Source: Lineus longissimus (lineage: Eukaryota > Nemertea > Pilidiophora > Heteronemertea > Lineidae). From it: DNA of 64,000 nt. Under the pieces are notes generated by a model. That model had not been told where the DNA came from and searched no databases. It saw only the letters and a list, made by a program, of their open reading frames with translations. Below are positions 10,646 to 19,786 of this stretch, piece by piece. Both the position numbers and the translations under genes were made by a program. The stretch spans positions 9,858,001-9,922,000 of the forward strand of contig NC_088317.1 in assembly GCF_910592395.1 (NCBI RefSeq), in the 5' to 3' direction. Positions within the stretch are counted from its first letter, which is position 1. Every line of letters starts with the position of its first letter.

Positions 10646-13038
10646 ATGTCCAAAAAGCAAGCTAAGGACTTTAAAAAAGGCGTTCTCGCCTTACAACAAA
10701 AAAGGGATGTCCGGCTCAGAACCTTAGACACGGAATTCGGGACTGCAACGGCAGTTCTCGAAAACGCAGATATCAGCGAAGATGATATTGCCGAAGTGGA
10801 GGGACATCTCGAGGAGATGAACGATCTGTACCAGACGATACTTGAAATGAACGAACAAATTGAGAAGCAACTAACCGACCTGAAAGATAGTGACGCCATC
10901 GACAAGGAAATTACCGACAGCAGCGCAATTCACAGTCAAAGTAGAATAAAACTGCTGAAGGTCAAGAATTCGTTAGCTCGACAAACAAAACGGAATACGA
11001 CTTCGAGCCCAGATGTCACAACCGAAAGAAGGAAGAATAAGACCGCCCAGTTGCCGAAGCTAAAATTACCGATATTTGACGGTAAATTCACGGCGTGGAC
11101 AGCATTCTGGGACGCCATCGAGGCTGACGTCAATAAAGGAGACATACGCGGACATTACAAAATTCAATTACATAATAGGACAACTCACAGGGAACGCCAA
11201 GGACTACACCCGTCCGGAGAAAATCTACCAGCTCTCATCCAACTATTGAAAGACAGATTCGGTCAACCAAGGAAAATAACGAGAGCTCACGTCTACAACC
11301 TCCTTGATATAACTCCGCCAGGGGGTCACTACGCCAGCCTCCGGGAATTTCACGACAAGATTCTTGGTGACATACGGTCACTTGAAAATATGGATGTATC
11401 AATAGAACAATGTGCAACCTTTATAGTTCCTGTCATTGAAAGAAAATTACCAAAATTTCTGCGCGAGAAAATCGGTACCGCCGGTCAAGGAGACCGTTTC
11501 CAGGTTAAAATATTCATGGATCGATTCACTGAGGAATTAGAGAATATAAGCGAAAGAATGGATACACCAACGACAGCAACGCAGCAGAGGAATAATTCTC
11601 ACGCAGGAAATAACAGGATCTCCGTGGAATCGTTCGTGAGTGTGCCGAATACTACTTATACTAAACCACCGCCGCAAAACTACAACCGACCAAAAGTGTG
11701 CCCTTTCTGTGCAGGACCGCATAACCCTTTCGAGTGCAAACTACCAGCGCATGAAAAGTTCATTGCCGTGCGTCAACATAAACTTTGCTCCAACTGCCTC
11801 GGACCGCATTTCTACCGGGAATGTCAAAATCAAAAAAGATGCCGCACATGCGACCGGTTTCATCACACCAGTCTGCATGATTATTTCGCCAATTCATCCA
11901 GAATAAACCCGCCTCGAAATAATTCTCAACAACACGCAACTAGTGGCTGTGCCATTGCGCCACAAAGTCATTGTACCGTTACCGTTAGAAAGGAACAACC
12001 GCCAATCGCAAACCCACTGGATACCGAAAATACACATGCCATCCCAAGTGAGACTCAAAACCAGGAAAAGTCCAAACCCAAAGAACAGGAAATGGATATC
12101 ATCCTACTCGAAACCGGGAAAGTCAAACTCCTAAATGACGACAAAGAAACCATCGCCGGTGTCCTCATCGATAGAGGAAGTATGGTAACTTACATCAGCA
12201 AGGAAGCCGCTACAAGGTTAGGATTGAAACCCCACCGTAAAAGACCGCTAAATGTGAATGGATTCGCCGGACACGTCACCAAACGCATCTATGACGCAGC
12301 CTACGTCAACGTTAAAACAAATGACGGAATTCAAACCATCGAGGCCCTCATATCAAACGATGAAATCGTGAAACCCATCACTCAGATAGGCTGGGACGCC
12401 TGCCAGGAGTATAATTATATTGCTGGGCTTGATTTAGCCAATGATTTCTCAGATAGGGCCCTGACTATCGATTTAATGTTAGGAGTTGATTTCGCATTCG
12501 AATTCCTCGAAAACCGCATGGTAAAAGAAGACGGTCCGACTGTCCAGTTCAGTAATATAGGATGCTTCGTCTCTGGACCGCTGAGGCCAAAAATGACACC
12601 CACCATTATCACCACTGCTTCAAGTGAAGCTACACCTCATAAGGTAGCGATCCAGGATAACGAACTTGCCTTTTTAGAATCATACCTACAAGCCAATGCC
12701 TTGCATACCAGTGACGTCACCGACACGGAATACGACCAAAAGTTCAAAGACGAATACCTGAGCAAAATACAATACAAGGATAGCCAATATTACGTGCCCC
12801 TGCCATGGAGGACAGACCATCCTGAGCTGCCCAACAATCTGGAAACCTGCAAATCGAGAATAAAACAAGTCATGGGAAGATTGCGTAAGTTAGATTTAAT
12901 TGATGCCTACGTCAATGTCATGCGTGAAAACATAGAGAAAGACTTTGTGTCTGAAATCTCCCATGAGTCTACAGCTGACACCGAAGGTTACTACGTCCCT
13001 CACTTCCCAGTCCTACGAGACAGTGAGACCACACCCGT
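10646..13038 (+). pseudogene. BEL element A Gag-Pol, 5' part (gag, zinc knuckles, protease, start of RT)
   Basis: The ATG follows a short repetitive leader and opens a frame that stays open into element B at 13039, so only the first ~797 residues belong to A. An N-terminal coiled-coil-like segment is followed by the BEL gag motif LPKLKLPIFDGKFTAW (about 135-150) and a Cys-rich zinc-knuckle region starting CPFCAGPHNPFEC (about 351). The retroviral-type protease core is GVLIDRGSMVTYI (about 505), and the frame ends in the RT entry sequence VLRDSETTPV. Compared with element B, the frame between 11150 and about 11207 is shifted and then restored, replacing about twenty gag residues. Retrotransposon Gag packages RNA in particles and Pol copies and integrates it; this copy is broken by the element B insertion. 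Confidence 0.85.
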
Positions 13039-13337
13039 TGTCGGGAATTGTCATCCCGAATATACTAAAGTACATCAAGTGTCAATTCAGCCCACGCTAG
13101 GTCCTGGCGACTGGTACAGAAGACATCCGTTTCTGGTACATTTCACCAATCTAGGGATGGTCACTCGGGTTCTGTTTATCTTAAAGGCCTTCCCACACCA
13201 AGAAACAGGAAGTGACTCATGCTTTCTTCAGAAGCCAAGGTTTGGCAAGATTAGTATTATAGCAAATAAAGTTAGTTCTCTGATGGTAACCAAAGAGTTT
13301 GCCTCGTTCTATAGCATCATATCCCCAAACTTCCACA
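13039..13337 (+). repeat. 5' LTR of BEL element B
   Basis: Begins TGTCGGGAATTGTC and ends CCAAACTTCCACA. It contains AATAAA at about 13265-13270. No difference was found from 19483-19781. Confidence 0.95.
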
Positions 13338-13503
13338 TGGTGTCGTTGGACCAGGATTTTTGGGTTTTGCAACACGGAATACGGAATACGGAATACACAA
13401 CGCAATACTCCGGACGGAATTTACGGCGACAAATTCGCGGATTACGGAATAAACACTGATACGGGCATCAAGTTTATTACGGACAATTGAATTTCAACTC
13501 GGC
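13338..13503 (+). other. Primer-binding site and leader of BEL element B
   Basis: TGGTGTCGTTGGACCAGG starts directly after the LTR, as expected for a tRNA primer-binding site. The leader then has short direct repeats of ACGGAAT before the gag ATG at 13504. Its layout parallels the repeated leader of element A. Confidence 0.7.
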
Positions 13504-16500
13504 ATGGCAGACGAGAACGAAGAGAACGAAACCATGGAAACGGCGGAAACGGTTCCAAGGGAGAAAACTCCTGAGGAAATAGCGGACTTGAATCGCAAGT
13601 ATAATAAACGTAAGGCTCTAATCAAGGCCTTTGATCGTGAATTCGAGGGGGTTGAGGACATTCTCTCCAAAGAAACCCCTAACAAGGCGGAACAAATTCT
13701 GGCAGAGGCCAGTCTTGAAGAACTTAAGAACATATTCGACAACGAATATGAATTAAATAACGATATCGAAGCGGAACTCGATGGCGGCGAATTCATCATT
13801 GAAATGGATAACATTATCGTGCGGCGGAGTCATGAGCGAAGACGTCTCATGCGTGTAAAACTGTTCGTTGAGGATTTCAAGGAGCACGCAAAAGCGGAAA
13901 CAAAGAGGGAGAAACGGGACGGCACACCTTCGTCGGCAAAAACGGCAAGGTTGCCAAAACTAAGGCTTCCCATATTTGATGGGACATTCACAAAATGGAC
14001 AGCCTTCTGGGAGACAATGGAAGCAGACGTGATAAACGGTAACTTTTCGGATATTACAAAATTTAGTTATATCCTAGGGCAATTAAAGGGACCAGCGCTG
14101 GATGCGGTCACAGGCATCCACGCGACGGGAGATAACCTCGAGACGCTGACGACAACACTAAAGGAGAGGTTCGGGCAACAACGGAAAATTGTCCGAGCTC
14201 ACGTGTGCAGCATTTTCGACTTGGAGCCACCCGGACATAGCTACGCAGCACTGAGCCAGTTCTACAACCACGTCATGGGAGACATCAGATCGCTCAACAA
14301 CCTGGGCATCGACACGGAAGAATGTGCGGCGTTCATCATCCCAACGATGGAGAGGAAGCTGCCGAGACAGTTCCAGGACAAGATGGGGACCAGCGGACAG
14401 GACGGAGCCTTCAACCTGAAGGCGTTTTTAGAAACTTTCGTAAAGCACCTGAACAATCTAGGAGAACGTTTCAGTAGTGAAAATCGCGAGAAAACCAAAC
14501 CCGCTGAAAGTGCGAACCGGAAACCCATCTCTGCCGCAACCTTAGTGTCCAACAACGGGACAAAACCAAAATCATGCGTGTTCTGCGATGGAGACCATTT
14601 TCCATCAAATTGTACAAAGGGTGATTCGGATCGATTCGCGGTGGTCAAAGCCAAGCGCTTATGTTTCAATTGTCTCCGACCGCACTCTGCCAGGAATTGC
14701 AGCAATCGCAAAAATTGCAACGTCTGTAATCGCAGACATCATTCATCTCTGCATAATCACTTTGCTCAACATTTTGGCGCGACGAATGCTGGTGAACAGC
14801 AAGGCGGTTCTAGTACTACTCAAACATGTGCGATACCGCGTGAAAAATCACGGTGTCCAGTAGGCCTATCCGGTGCAGGCCTATGCGACAAATCAGAGTC
14901 GGGAAGTGTCGTAAAATTAGAATCCAATAAGTTGGATAGGCCTAACGGATCGGAACGCAAAACTAGGCCTATAGATCCTGCTGCTGTAGCAGCTGAGACG
15001 GCAGAAAACAACAAAATTGTTTTGTTGGAAACGGGTCGTGTCACCTTAGAAAATGGTGATGCACAAATTAAGGCAGGGGTACTCATAGATCGGGGCAGCA
15101 TGCTGTCATACATTCGCAAAGATACGGCTGTAAAATTAAAACTCCAGCCACACGGTAAGCAGTACCTAAATGTCAACGGTTTCGGGGGTCATGTAAGCAA
15201 ACGGTGCTACGACATGGCATCGGTTAATGTAGCTACTAATGAAGGGCCGAAGGTCATGGATGTCTTAATCACAGATGAAATTGTGAAGCCGATAAACCAA
15301 AGCGGATGGAAAAAATGTTTGAATCATGATTACATAAAGGAATTACCCCTAGCGGACAATCTTGGTGCCAAAACTGGCAAATTAACCATAGATTTACTCA
15401 TAGGATGCGATAGTGCATATTTGTTCTTGGAAAATCGCATTATCACGGGAAAACGTGGTCCCACTATACAGTTTTCAAACATCGGTTGTTTCTTGTCAGG
15501 CCCATTAGAAATAATCCAAGGGGATAGCGCTGATGCCACGACCGCCGTGGTCGGCCAAGGTGATAACGAAAGTGAGGATCGGGAGGCGGAATTGTTGAAA
15601 ACTTACATGGAATCAATAACGGTCAAAAATGACGAAGGAAGCGATGGTAAGTACGATGATCAATTCCTCTCAAACTACCTTGATAAAATGCAATTCAAAG
15701 AAGGTCATTATTATGCTCCACTCCCCTGGAAAGATGACTACCCGGAGTTAAAAACCAACGTGGACGCCTGTAGGTCCCGCCTCAATCAGGTTACATCTAG
15801 GCTTAGAAAATTGAATCTTGCTGATCAATACATGAAAGTAATGCAAGAAAATCTTGATAAGGGGTATGTCTCAGAGATCAGTGATGCACAGGCCTTAAAA
15901 GAATCAGATTGTCACTTCATGCCACATTTTCCGGTATTGAGAGAAAGCGCAACCACTCCTGTTAGAATAGTGTTCGATGCTAGTTGTGGTTCGCCATCAT
16001 TAAATGATTGTTTACACGGTGGGCCAAATATGACACAAGATCTGGTAAGGTTGTTGATGTTATTTCGGACGGGAAAGTATGCTATCAGTGCAGATCTGGC
16101 CCGGGCTTTCTTATCGGTTAGGTTGCTCGAGTCGGACCGGAAGTATGTGCGTTTTTTGTGGTACAAAGACAACGACATGACGAAAGAAGTTGTGCCGTAT
16201 ACCTGCAACACAGTCATCTTTGGTAATGTCAGTAGCCCATTTGCCTTGGCAGTCACCTTGCATAAACATCTGACTCAGTACAACACACCTGTATCACTAG
16301 ACATGTTGGCAAAGACATACGTTGATAATTTGTTGTCAGGGGTCGGCTCAGAATCGGAAGCCTTGAAGTATTGCCATGAAGCTAGAGAAATCATGTCTTC
16401 GGCAGCTTTTGACTTACGGCAATGGGCCACAAACTCGGAAAAACTGAATGAGAAAATACACGAAGACGGTACAAATGCAAAAGCAGGTCCACAAAATGTC

Positions 16501-16974
16501 CTTGGCTTAAAATGGCATTGTGTCAGGGATGAGCTTTCGGTTAGCGAGAAACGATTTGAAAAGGACAAGGTCCACACAAAAAGAACGGTAGTCTCAGAGA
16601 CTTCTTCGATTTTCGATCCTCTTGGTCTTGTGGGTCCAATGGTTGTGCCAGCTAAAGCGTTCGCAAACAAACTGTGGGTTGAGAGTAAGTCTTGGGACGA
16701 GCATCTGACTGAGGATCAGAAACATGAGTGGAATGACATTCGGGTGTCATTACAAAGAGCGGATGAGATGAAATTTCCAAGATGGTTGAATCTTGAATCA
16801 GATAATCAGTTGGAAATCATTGTGTTTTGTGATGCATGCCCAACTACGGCAATCGGGTGTGTAGCATATGGTAAGCAAGGCAACCGGGTCACATTGCTGG
16901 GTTCTAAGAACAAGGTGGTATCGCAGAAAAACAACAATCTGACGGTACCAAAATTAGAATTGCAGGTATGGTGA
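13504..16974 (+). CDS. BEL element B Gag-Pol, 5' part (gag to RNase H)
   Basis: The first ATG after the leader opens 1156 codons. In order: acidic N-terminus with predicted coiled coil, BEL gag motif LPKLRLPIFDGTFTKW (about 149-164), zinc-knuckle cysteines from CVFCDGDHFPSNC (about 357), and protease core GVLIDRGSMLSYI (about 524) with DRG where DSG or DTG is usual. Reverse transcriptase follows, with [16 protein letters not shown], the first catalytic aspartate in SADLARAF (about 861) and YVDNLLSG (about 938). RNase H starts at FCDACPTTAIGCVAYG (about 1108). The frame stops after the RNase H motif VPKLEL, where element A and the family continue. The continuation lies in another frame from 16968. 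A one-base change, real or a consensus error, explains this. Replication enzyme function is inferred from the family. Confidence 0.93.
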   Translation: MADENEENETMETAETVPREKTPEEIADLNRKYNKRKALIKAFDREFEGVEDILSKETPNKAEQILAEASLEELKNIFDNEYELNNDIEAELDGGEFIIEMDNIIVRRSHERRRLMRVKLFVEDFKEHAKAETKREKRDGTPSSAKTARLPKLRLPIFDGTFTKWTAFWETMEADVINGNFSDITKFSYILGQLKGPALDAVTGIHATGDNLETLTTTLKERFGQQRKIVRAHVCSIFDLEPPGHSYAALSQFYNHVMGDIRSLNNLGIDTEECAAFIIPTMERKLPRQFQDKMGTSGQDGAFNLKAFLETFVKHLNNLGERFSSENREKTKPAESANRKPISAATLVSNNGTKPKSCVFCDGDHFPSNCTKGDSDRFAVVKAKRLCFNCLRPHSARNCSNRKNCNVCNRRHHSSLHNHFAQHFGATNAGEQQGGSSTTQTCAIPREKSRCPVGLSGAGLCDKSESGSVVKLESNKLDRPNGSERKTRPIDPAAVAAETAENNKIVLLETGRVTLENGDAQIKAGVLIDRGSMLSYIRKDTAVKLKLQPHGKQYLNVNGFGGHVSKRCYDMASVNVATNEGPKVMDVLITDEIVKPINQSGWKKCLNHDYIKELPLADNLGAKTGKLTIDLLIGCDSAYLFLENRIITGKRGPTIQFSNIGCFLSGPLEIIQGDSADATTAVVGQGDNESEDREAELLKTYMESITVKNDEGSDGKYDDQFLSNYLDKMQFKEGHYYAPLPWKDDYPELKTNVDACRSRLNQVTSRLRKLNLADQYMKVMQENLDKGYVSEISDAQALKESDCHFMPHFPVLRESATTPVRIVFDASCGSPSLNDCLHGGPNMTQDLVRLLMLFRTGKYAISADLARAFLSVRLLESDRKYVRFLWYKDNDMTKEVVPYTCNTVIFGNVSSPFALAVTLHKHLTQYNTPVSLDMLAKTYVDNLLSGVGSESEALKYCHEAREIMSSAAFDLRQWATNSEKLNEKIHEDGTNAKAGPQNVLGLKWHCVRDELSVSEKRFEKDKVHTKRTVVSETSSIFDPLGLVGPMVVPAKAFANKLWVESKSWDEHLTEDQKHEWNDIRVSLQRADEMKFPRWLNLESDNQLEIIVFCDACPTTAIGCVAYGKQGNRVTLLGSKNKVVSQKNNNLTVPKLELQVW

Positions 16975-19016
16975 TGGGAGCCCAATACGCAGATTACTTG
17001 GTCAACACATACAGGGACACTTACGCAGGAGTAAACGTAACTCTCCTCACTGATTCGGAGATAGCCTTGTATTGGGTGAAATCTGACAAAAAGTTGCAGC
17101 AATTTGTCAAAAATCGGGTTGACCTGATCAGAAAGCTCACAAAGGTCGAGCAATGGTTTCACGTCAGAACGGCTGACAACATTGCTGACATAATATCACG
17201 GGGTACAACACTCCAGGGACTGGGGAGCTCTGTTTGGTTACAGGGACCCAAGTGGTTAAAAGACGACAGCATCACTTGGCCAATCAATCCCCTAAATGAT
17301 CACAAAATTGAGACAGTGTTGGTAGGGAGTGTAGAGGTGGAAAATGAATTTCTTCCAAAAAACACTAGGGTAGGCCTAACACAAATCATGGATGTCCAAC
17401 GCTACAGCTCCTACACCAAACTGTTAAAAGTGACCTCATTGGTCACCCGAGCTTTCAAACGTGGAATTCAGGCCAAGAGCAAAATTTCAGCGGACGACAT
17501 GCACGCCGCGGAACAACTATGGATTCGTAGCACTCAACAAGAGGGGTACAGCGATGTTCTGACTTATCTACGGGCAGAGAAAGCAAAGAAGCGAAAGCTT
17601 CCCAAGCGACCACCATTGGTCAATCAACTAGGCCTATTTCTCGCAGACGATGGCATGATTCACTGCGGGGGGAGGGTGCGTAACGCAAATGTCGAATTGG
17701 ACAGGAAGTTTCCGATTCTACTTTCAAAAACTAGCTTTTTGTCAACGCTGATCATCCGGGATGCGCACCAACGTATAGTGCATTATGGTACTGGGGCAAC
17801 AATGTGTGAACTCCGGAAAAAATTCTGGATCACATCCATGCGTTCTACAGTTCGTCAAGTTGTCAAACGTTGCGTAATCTGTAAGGTTGTAGCTGGAAGA
17901 CCTTACTTGACACCACTGGCACCAGAGTTACCTGAGTTTCGGTTAAATGAACTAACCGCATTTAGAGCATCAGCAGTAGACTTTACAGGTCATATTTACG
18001 TTCGCAATAGGCCCACAAACAAGGTACAGAAGGTCTATGTAGCATTATTCTGTTGTCTGACAACTAGAGCGGTTCAATTAGAAGTAGTCCCAGACATGAC
18101 GGTTGAGTCATACTTGCGTGCCTTCAGACGGTTCACATCAAACTGTTCGACACCTAAACTTGTCTACTCGGATAACGCCAAAACCTTTAAGGGCGCAGAA
18201 ACAGAAATCAAACGGTTGTTAGCTAACGTGAGTGGTGAAAGAGTTCAGAATCACCTTACTAGAAACGGCATCTCTTTCAAATATATACCGGTGCAGGCTA
18301 GTTGGTTTGGAGGTGTGTATGAACGCCTTATCGGGGTAGTAAAAAGCGCCATCAAGAAGACGCTTGGTAAGGCTCTGGTTGACAGTGATGAATTAAACAC
18401 CATGGTTAAAGAAATACAACAAGTTGTAAACAACAGACCGCTAACATATATGTCGTCGGAGCCAACTGAATTAGGTTTACACGCGATCACTCCGAATCAC
18501 CTAATTTTCGGTAGAGATATGGATCTCTTACCTCACCAAGAGGTAGAAAACGCAGAGTTCGATCCAACATATGACTGGAAAACCGCACTGGAAAAAATGG
18601 CACACCACAGATGCGTATTGATCAATCATTTTCGGAAACGTTTTTATGACGAGTACGTGGCCGTGTTACGGGAACGTCACATGTACGAAGTAAGTAAACA
18701 GAACGCCACAGCAGACACAATACGCTGTGGGGACGTGGTCTTGGTTCATGATAAGGATGAACGTCGGATTAACTGGAAATTAGGAAAGATCGAAAGTTTG
18801 AATACCGGCAAAGATGGGTTGACGCGTTCCGCAACTGTGCGCACAACATCGGGTAGATCAAACCGTGCGATTGGAAAATTATATCCCCTGGAATTGCATG
18901 TTGGTCCAGAGGAAGTGCCGCCAAAGGCGGGAAATCACGTAAACGAAGGTACGCGACCGCAGCGCGCAGCTGCGAAACTCGCACGTGAACGGATACAGAG
19001 ACAATCTCAAGACTAA
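16968..19016 (+). CDS. BEL element B Pol, 3' part (rest of RNase H and integrase)
   Basis: This frame overlaps the end of the previous one by a few bases and continues the polyprotein; the ATG is an internal codon, not a proven start. It contains the RNase H acidic motifs TDSEIALYW and DNIADIISRG, then the integrase zinc-binding HHCC module (AHQRIVH ... CVICK, about 266-302). The DDE core follows: AVDFTGHIYV (about 336), YSDNAKTFKG (about 400) and WFGGVYERLIG (about 446). A C-terminal segment (NWKLGKIESL ... AIGKLYPLE) matches the usual BEL integrase tail. The stop at 19016 is natural. This part looks intact. Confidence 0.92.
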   Translation: MVMGAQYADYLVNTYRDTYAGVNVTLLTDSEIALYWVKSDKKLQQFVKNRVDLIRKLTKVEQWFHVRTADNIADIISRGTTLQGLGSSVWLQGPKWLKDDSITWPINPLNDHKIETVLVGSVEVENEFLPKNTRVGLTQIMDVQRYSSYTKLLKVTSLVTRAFKRGIQAKSKISADDMHAAEQLWIRSTQQEGYSDVLTYLRAEKAKKRKLPKRPPLVNQLGLFLADDGMIHCGGRVRNANVELDRKFPILLSKTSFLSTLIIRDAHQRIVHYGTGATMCELRKKFWITSMRSTVRQVVKRCVICKVVAGRPYLTPLAPELPEFRLNELTAFRASAVDFTGHIYVRNRPTNKVQKVYVALFCCLTTRAVQLEVVPDMTVESYLRAFRRFTSNCSTPKLVYSDNAKTFKGAETEIKRLLANVSGERVQNHLTRNGISFKYIPVQASWFGGVYERLIGVVKSAIKKTLGKALVDSDELNTMVKEIQQVVNNRPLTYMSSEPTELGLHAITPNHLIFGRDMDLLPHQEVENAEFDPTYDWKTALEKMAHHRCVLINHFRKRFYDEYVAVLRERHMYEVSKQNATADTIRCGDVVLVHDKDERRINWKLGKIESLNTGKDGLTRSATVRTTSGRSNRAIGKLYPLELHVGPEEVPPKAGNHVNEGTRPQRAAAKLARERIQRQSQD

Positions 19017-19482
19017 GAGAATTCTCTCAAAAACTTTGTGTGAACTATATGCATGATAAAAGGCACTTGTTATTAACATTTGGTTTAGGTTTCAGTAAAG
19101 GTTGATCGGAAATCATTCATATCGGAACTTAGTTGAGTTTAGTTTGAAGTCATCACATTACCTTTAAGTGTATACTCATTCGTTGTTGATGTTTAGACAC
19201 ACGACTAGTAATTTCTCGGAATAACCAAGATTCGGATAATTGTCAATCGTGACATTGTTTACAGTAAGATGGTTATAATTATATCGAGTTCACGTTCTTT
19301 GTCGTGTAGACAATATTCTTTCTGATGGCTGATTACATTACAAGTTTAACTTCAAGGATGTCAAGTTGACATCATCTGTTGATGGATTTGTCTACTTTTA
19401 AAGGTACAAGTTTCTAGAGTTTTAATTAGTATGCATGTTTTTTAGGTTTCACTTGCATTTACTGTTTCTTGGCCGCGGGGAA
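19017..19482 (+). other. 3' untranslated region and polypurine tract of element B
   Basis: AT-rich, non-coding, ending GGCCGCGGGGAA immediately before the LTR TG. The terminal GCGGGGAA is a plausible plus-strand priming tract. Confidence 0.7.
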
Positions 19483-19781
19483 TGTCGGGAATTGTCATCC
19501 CGAATATACTAAAGTACATCAAGTGTCAATTCAGCCCACGCTAGGTCCTGGCGACTGGTACAGAAGACATCCGTTTCTGGTACATTTCACCAATCTAGGG
19601 ATGGTCACTCGGGTTCTGTTTATCTTAAAGGCCTTCCCACACCAAGAAACAGGAAGTGACTCATGCTTTCTTCAGAAGCCAAGGTTTGGCAAGATTAGTA
19701 TTATAGCAAATAAAGTTAGTTCTCTGATGGTAACCAAAGAGTTTGCCTCGTTCTATAGCATCATATCCCCAAACTTCCACA
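19483..19781 (+). repeat. 3' LTR of BEL element B
   Basis: 299 bp, read as identical to 13039-13337. It is followed at once by CCCGT, the right target duplication, and then by element A sequence. Confidence 0.95.
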
Positions 19782-19786
19782 CCCGT

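Larger units (their letters stand above)
13039..19781 (+). mobile_element. BEL/Pao LTR retrotransposon B (6743 bp), nested in element A
   Basis: The element has two 299-bp LTRs that I read as identical, TG...CA ends, a primer-binding site at 13338, gag-pol, a purine-rich tract before the 3' LTR and a 5-bp target duplication CCCGT (13034-13038 and 19782-19786). Removing it restores the A reading frame across [10 protein letters not shown]. The target duplication size fits BEL/Pao. LTR identity indicates a very recent insertion. One frameshift at about 16965 separates pol into two frames. Confidence 0.95.
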
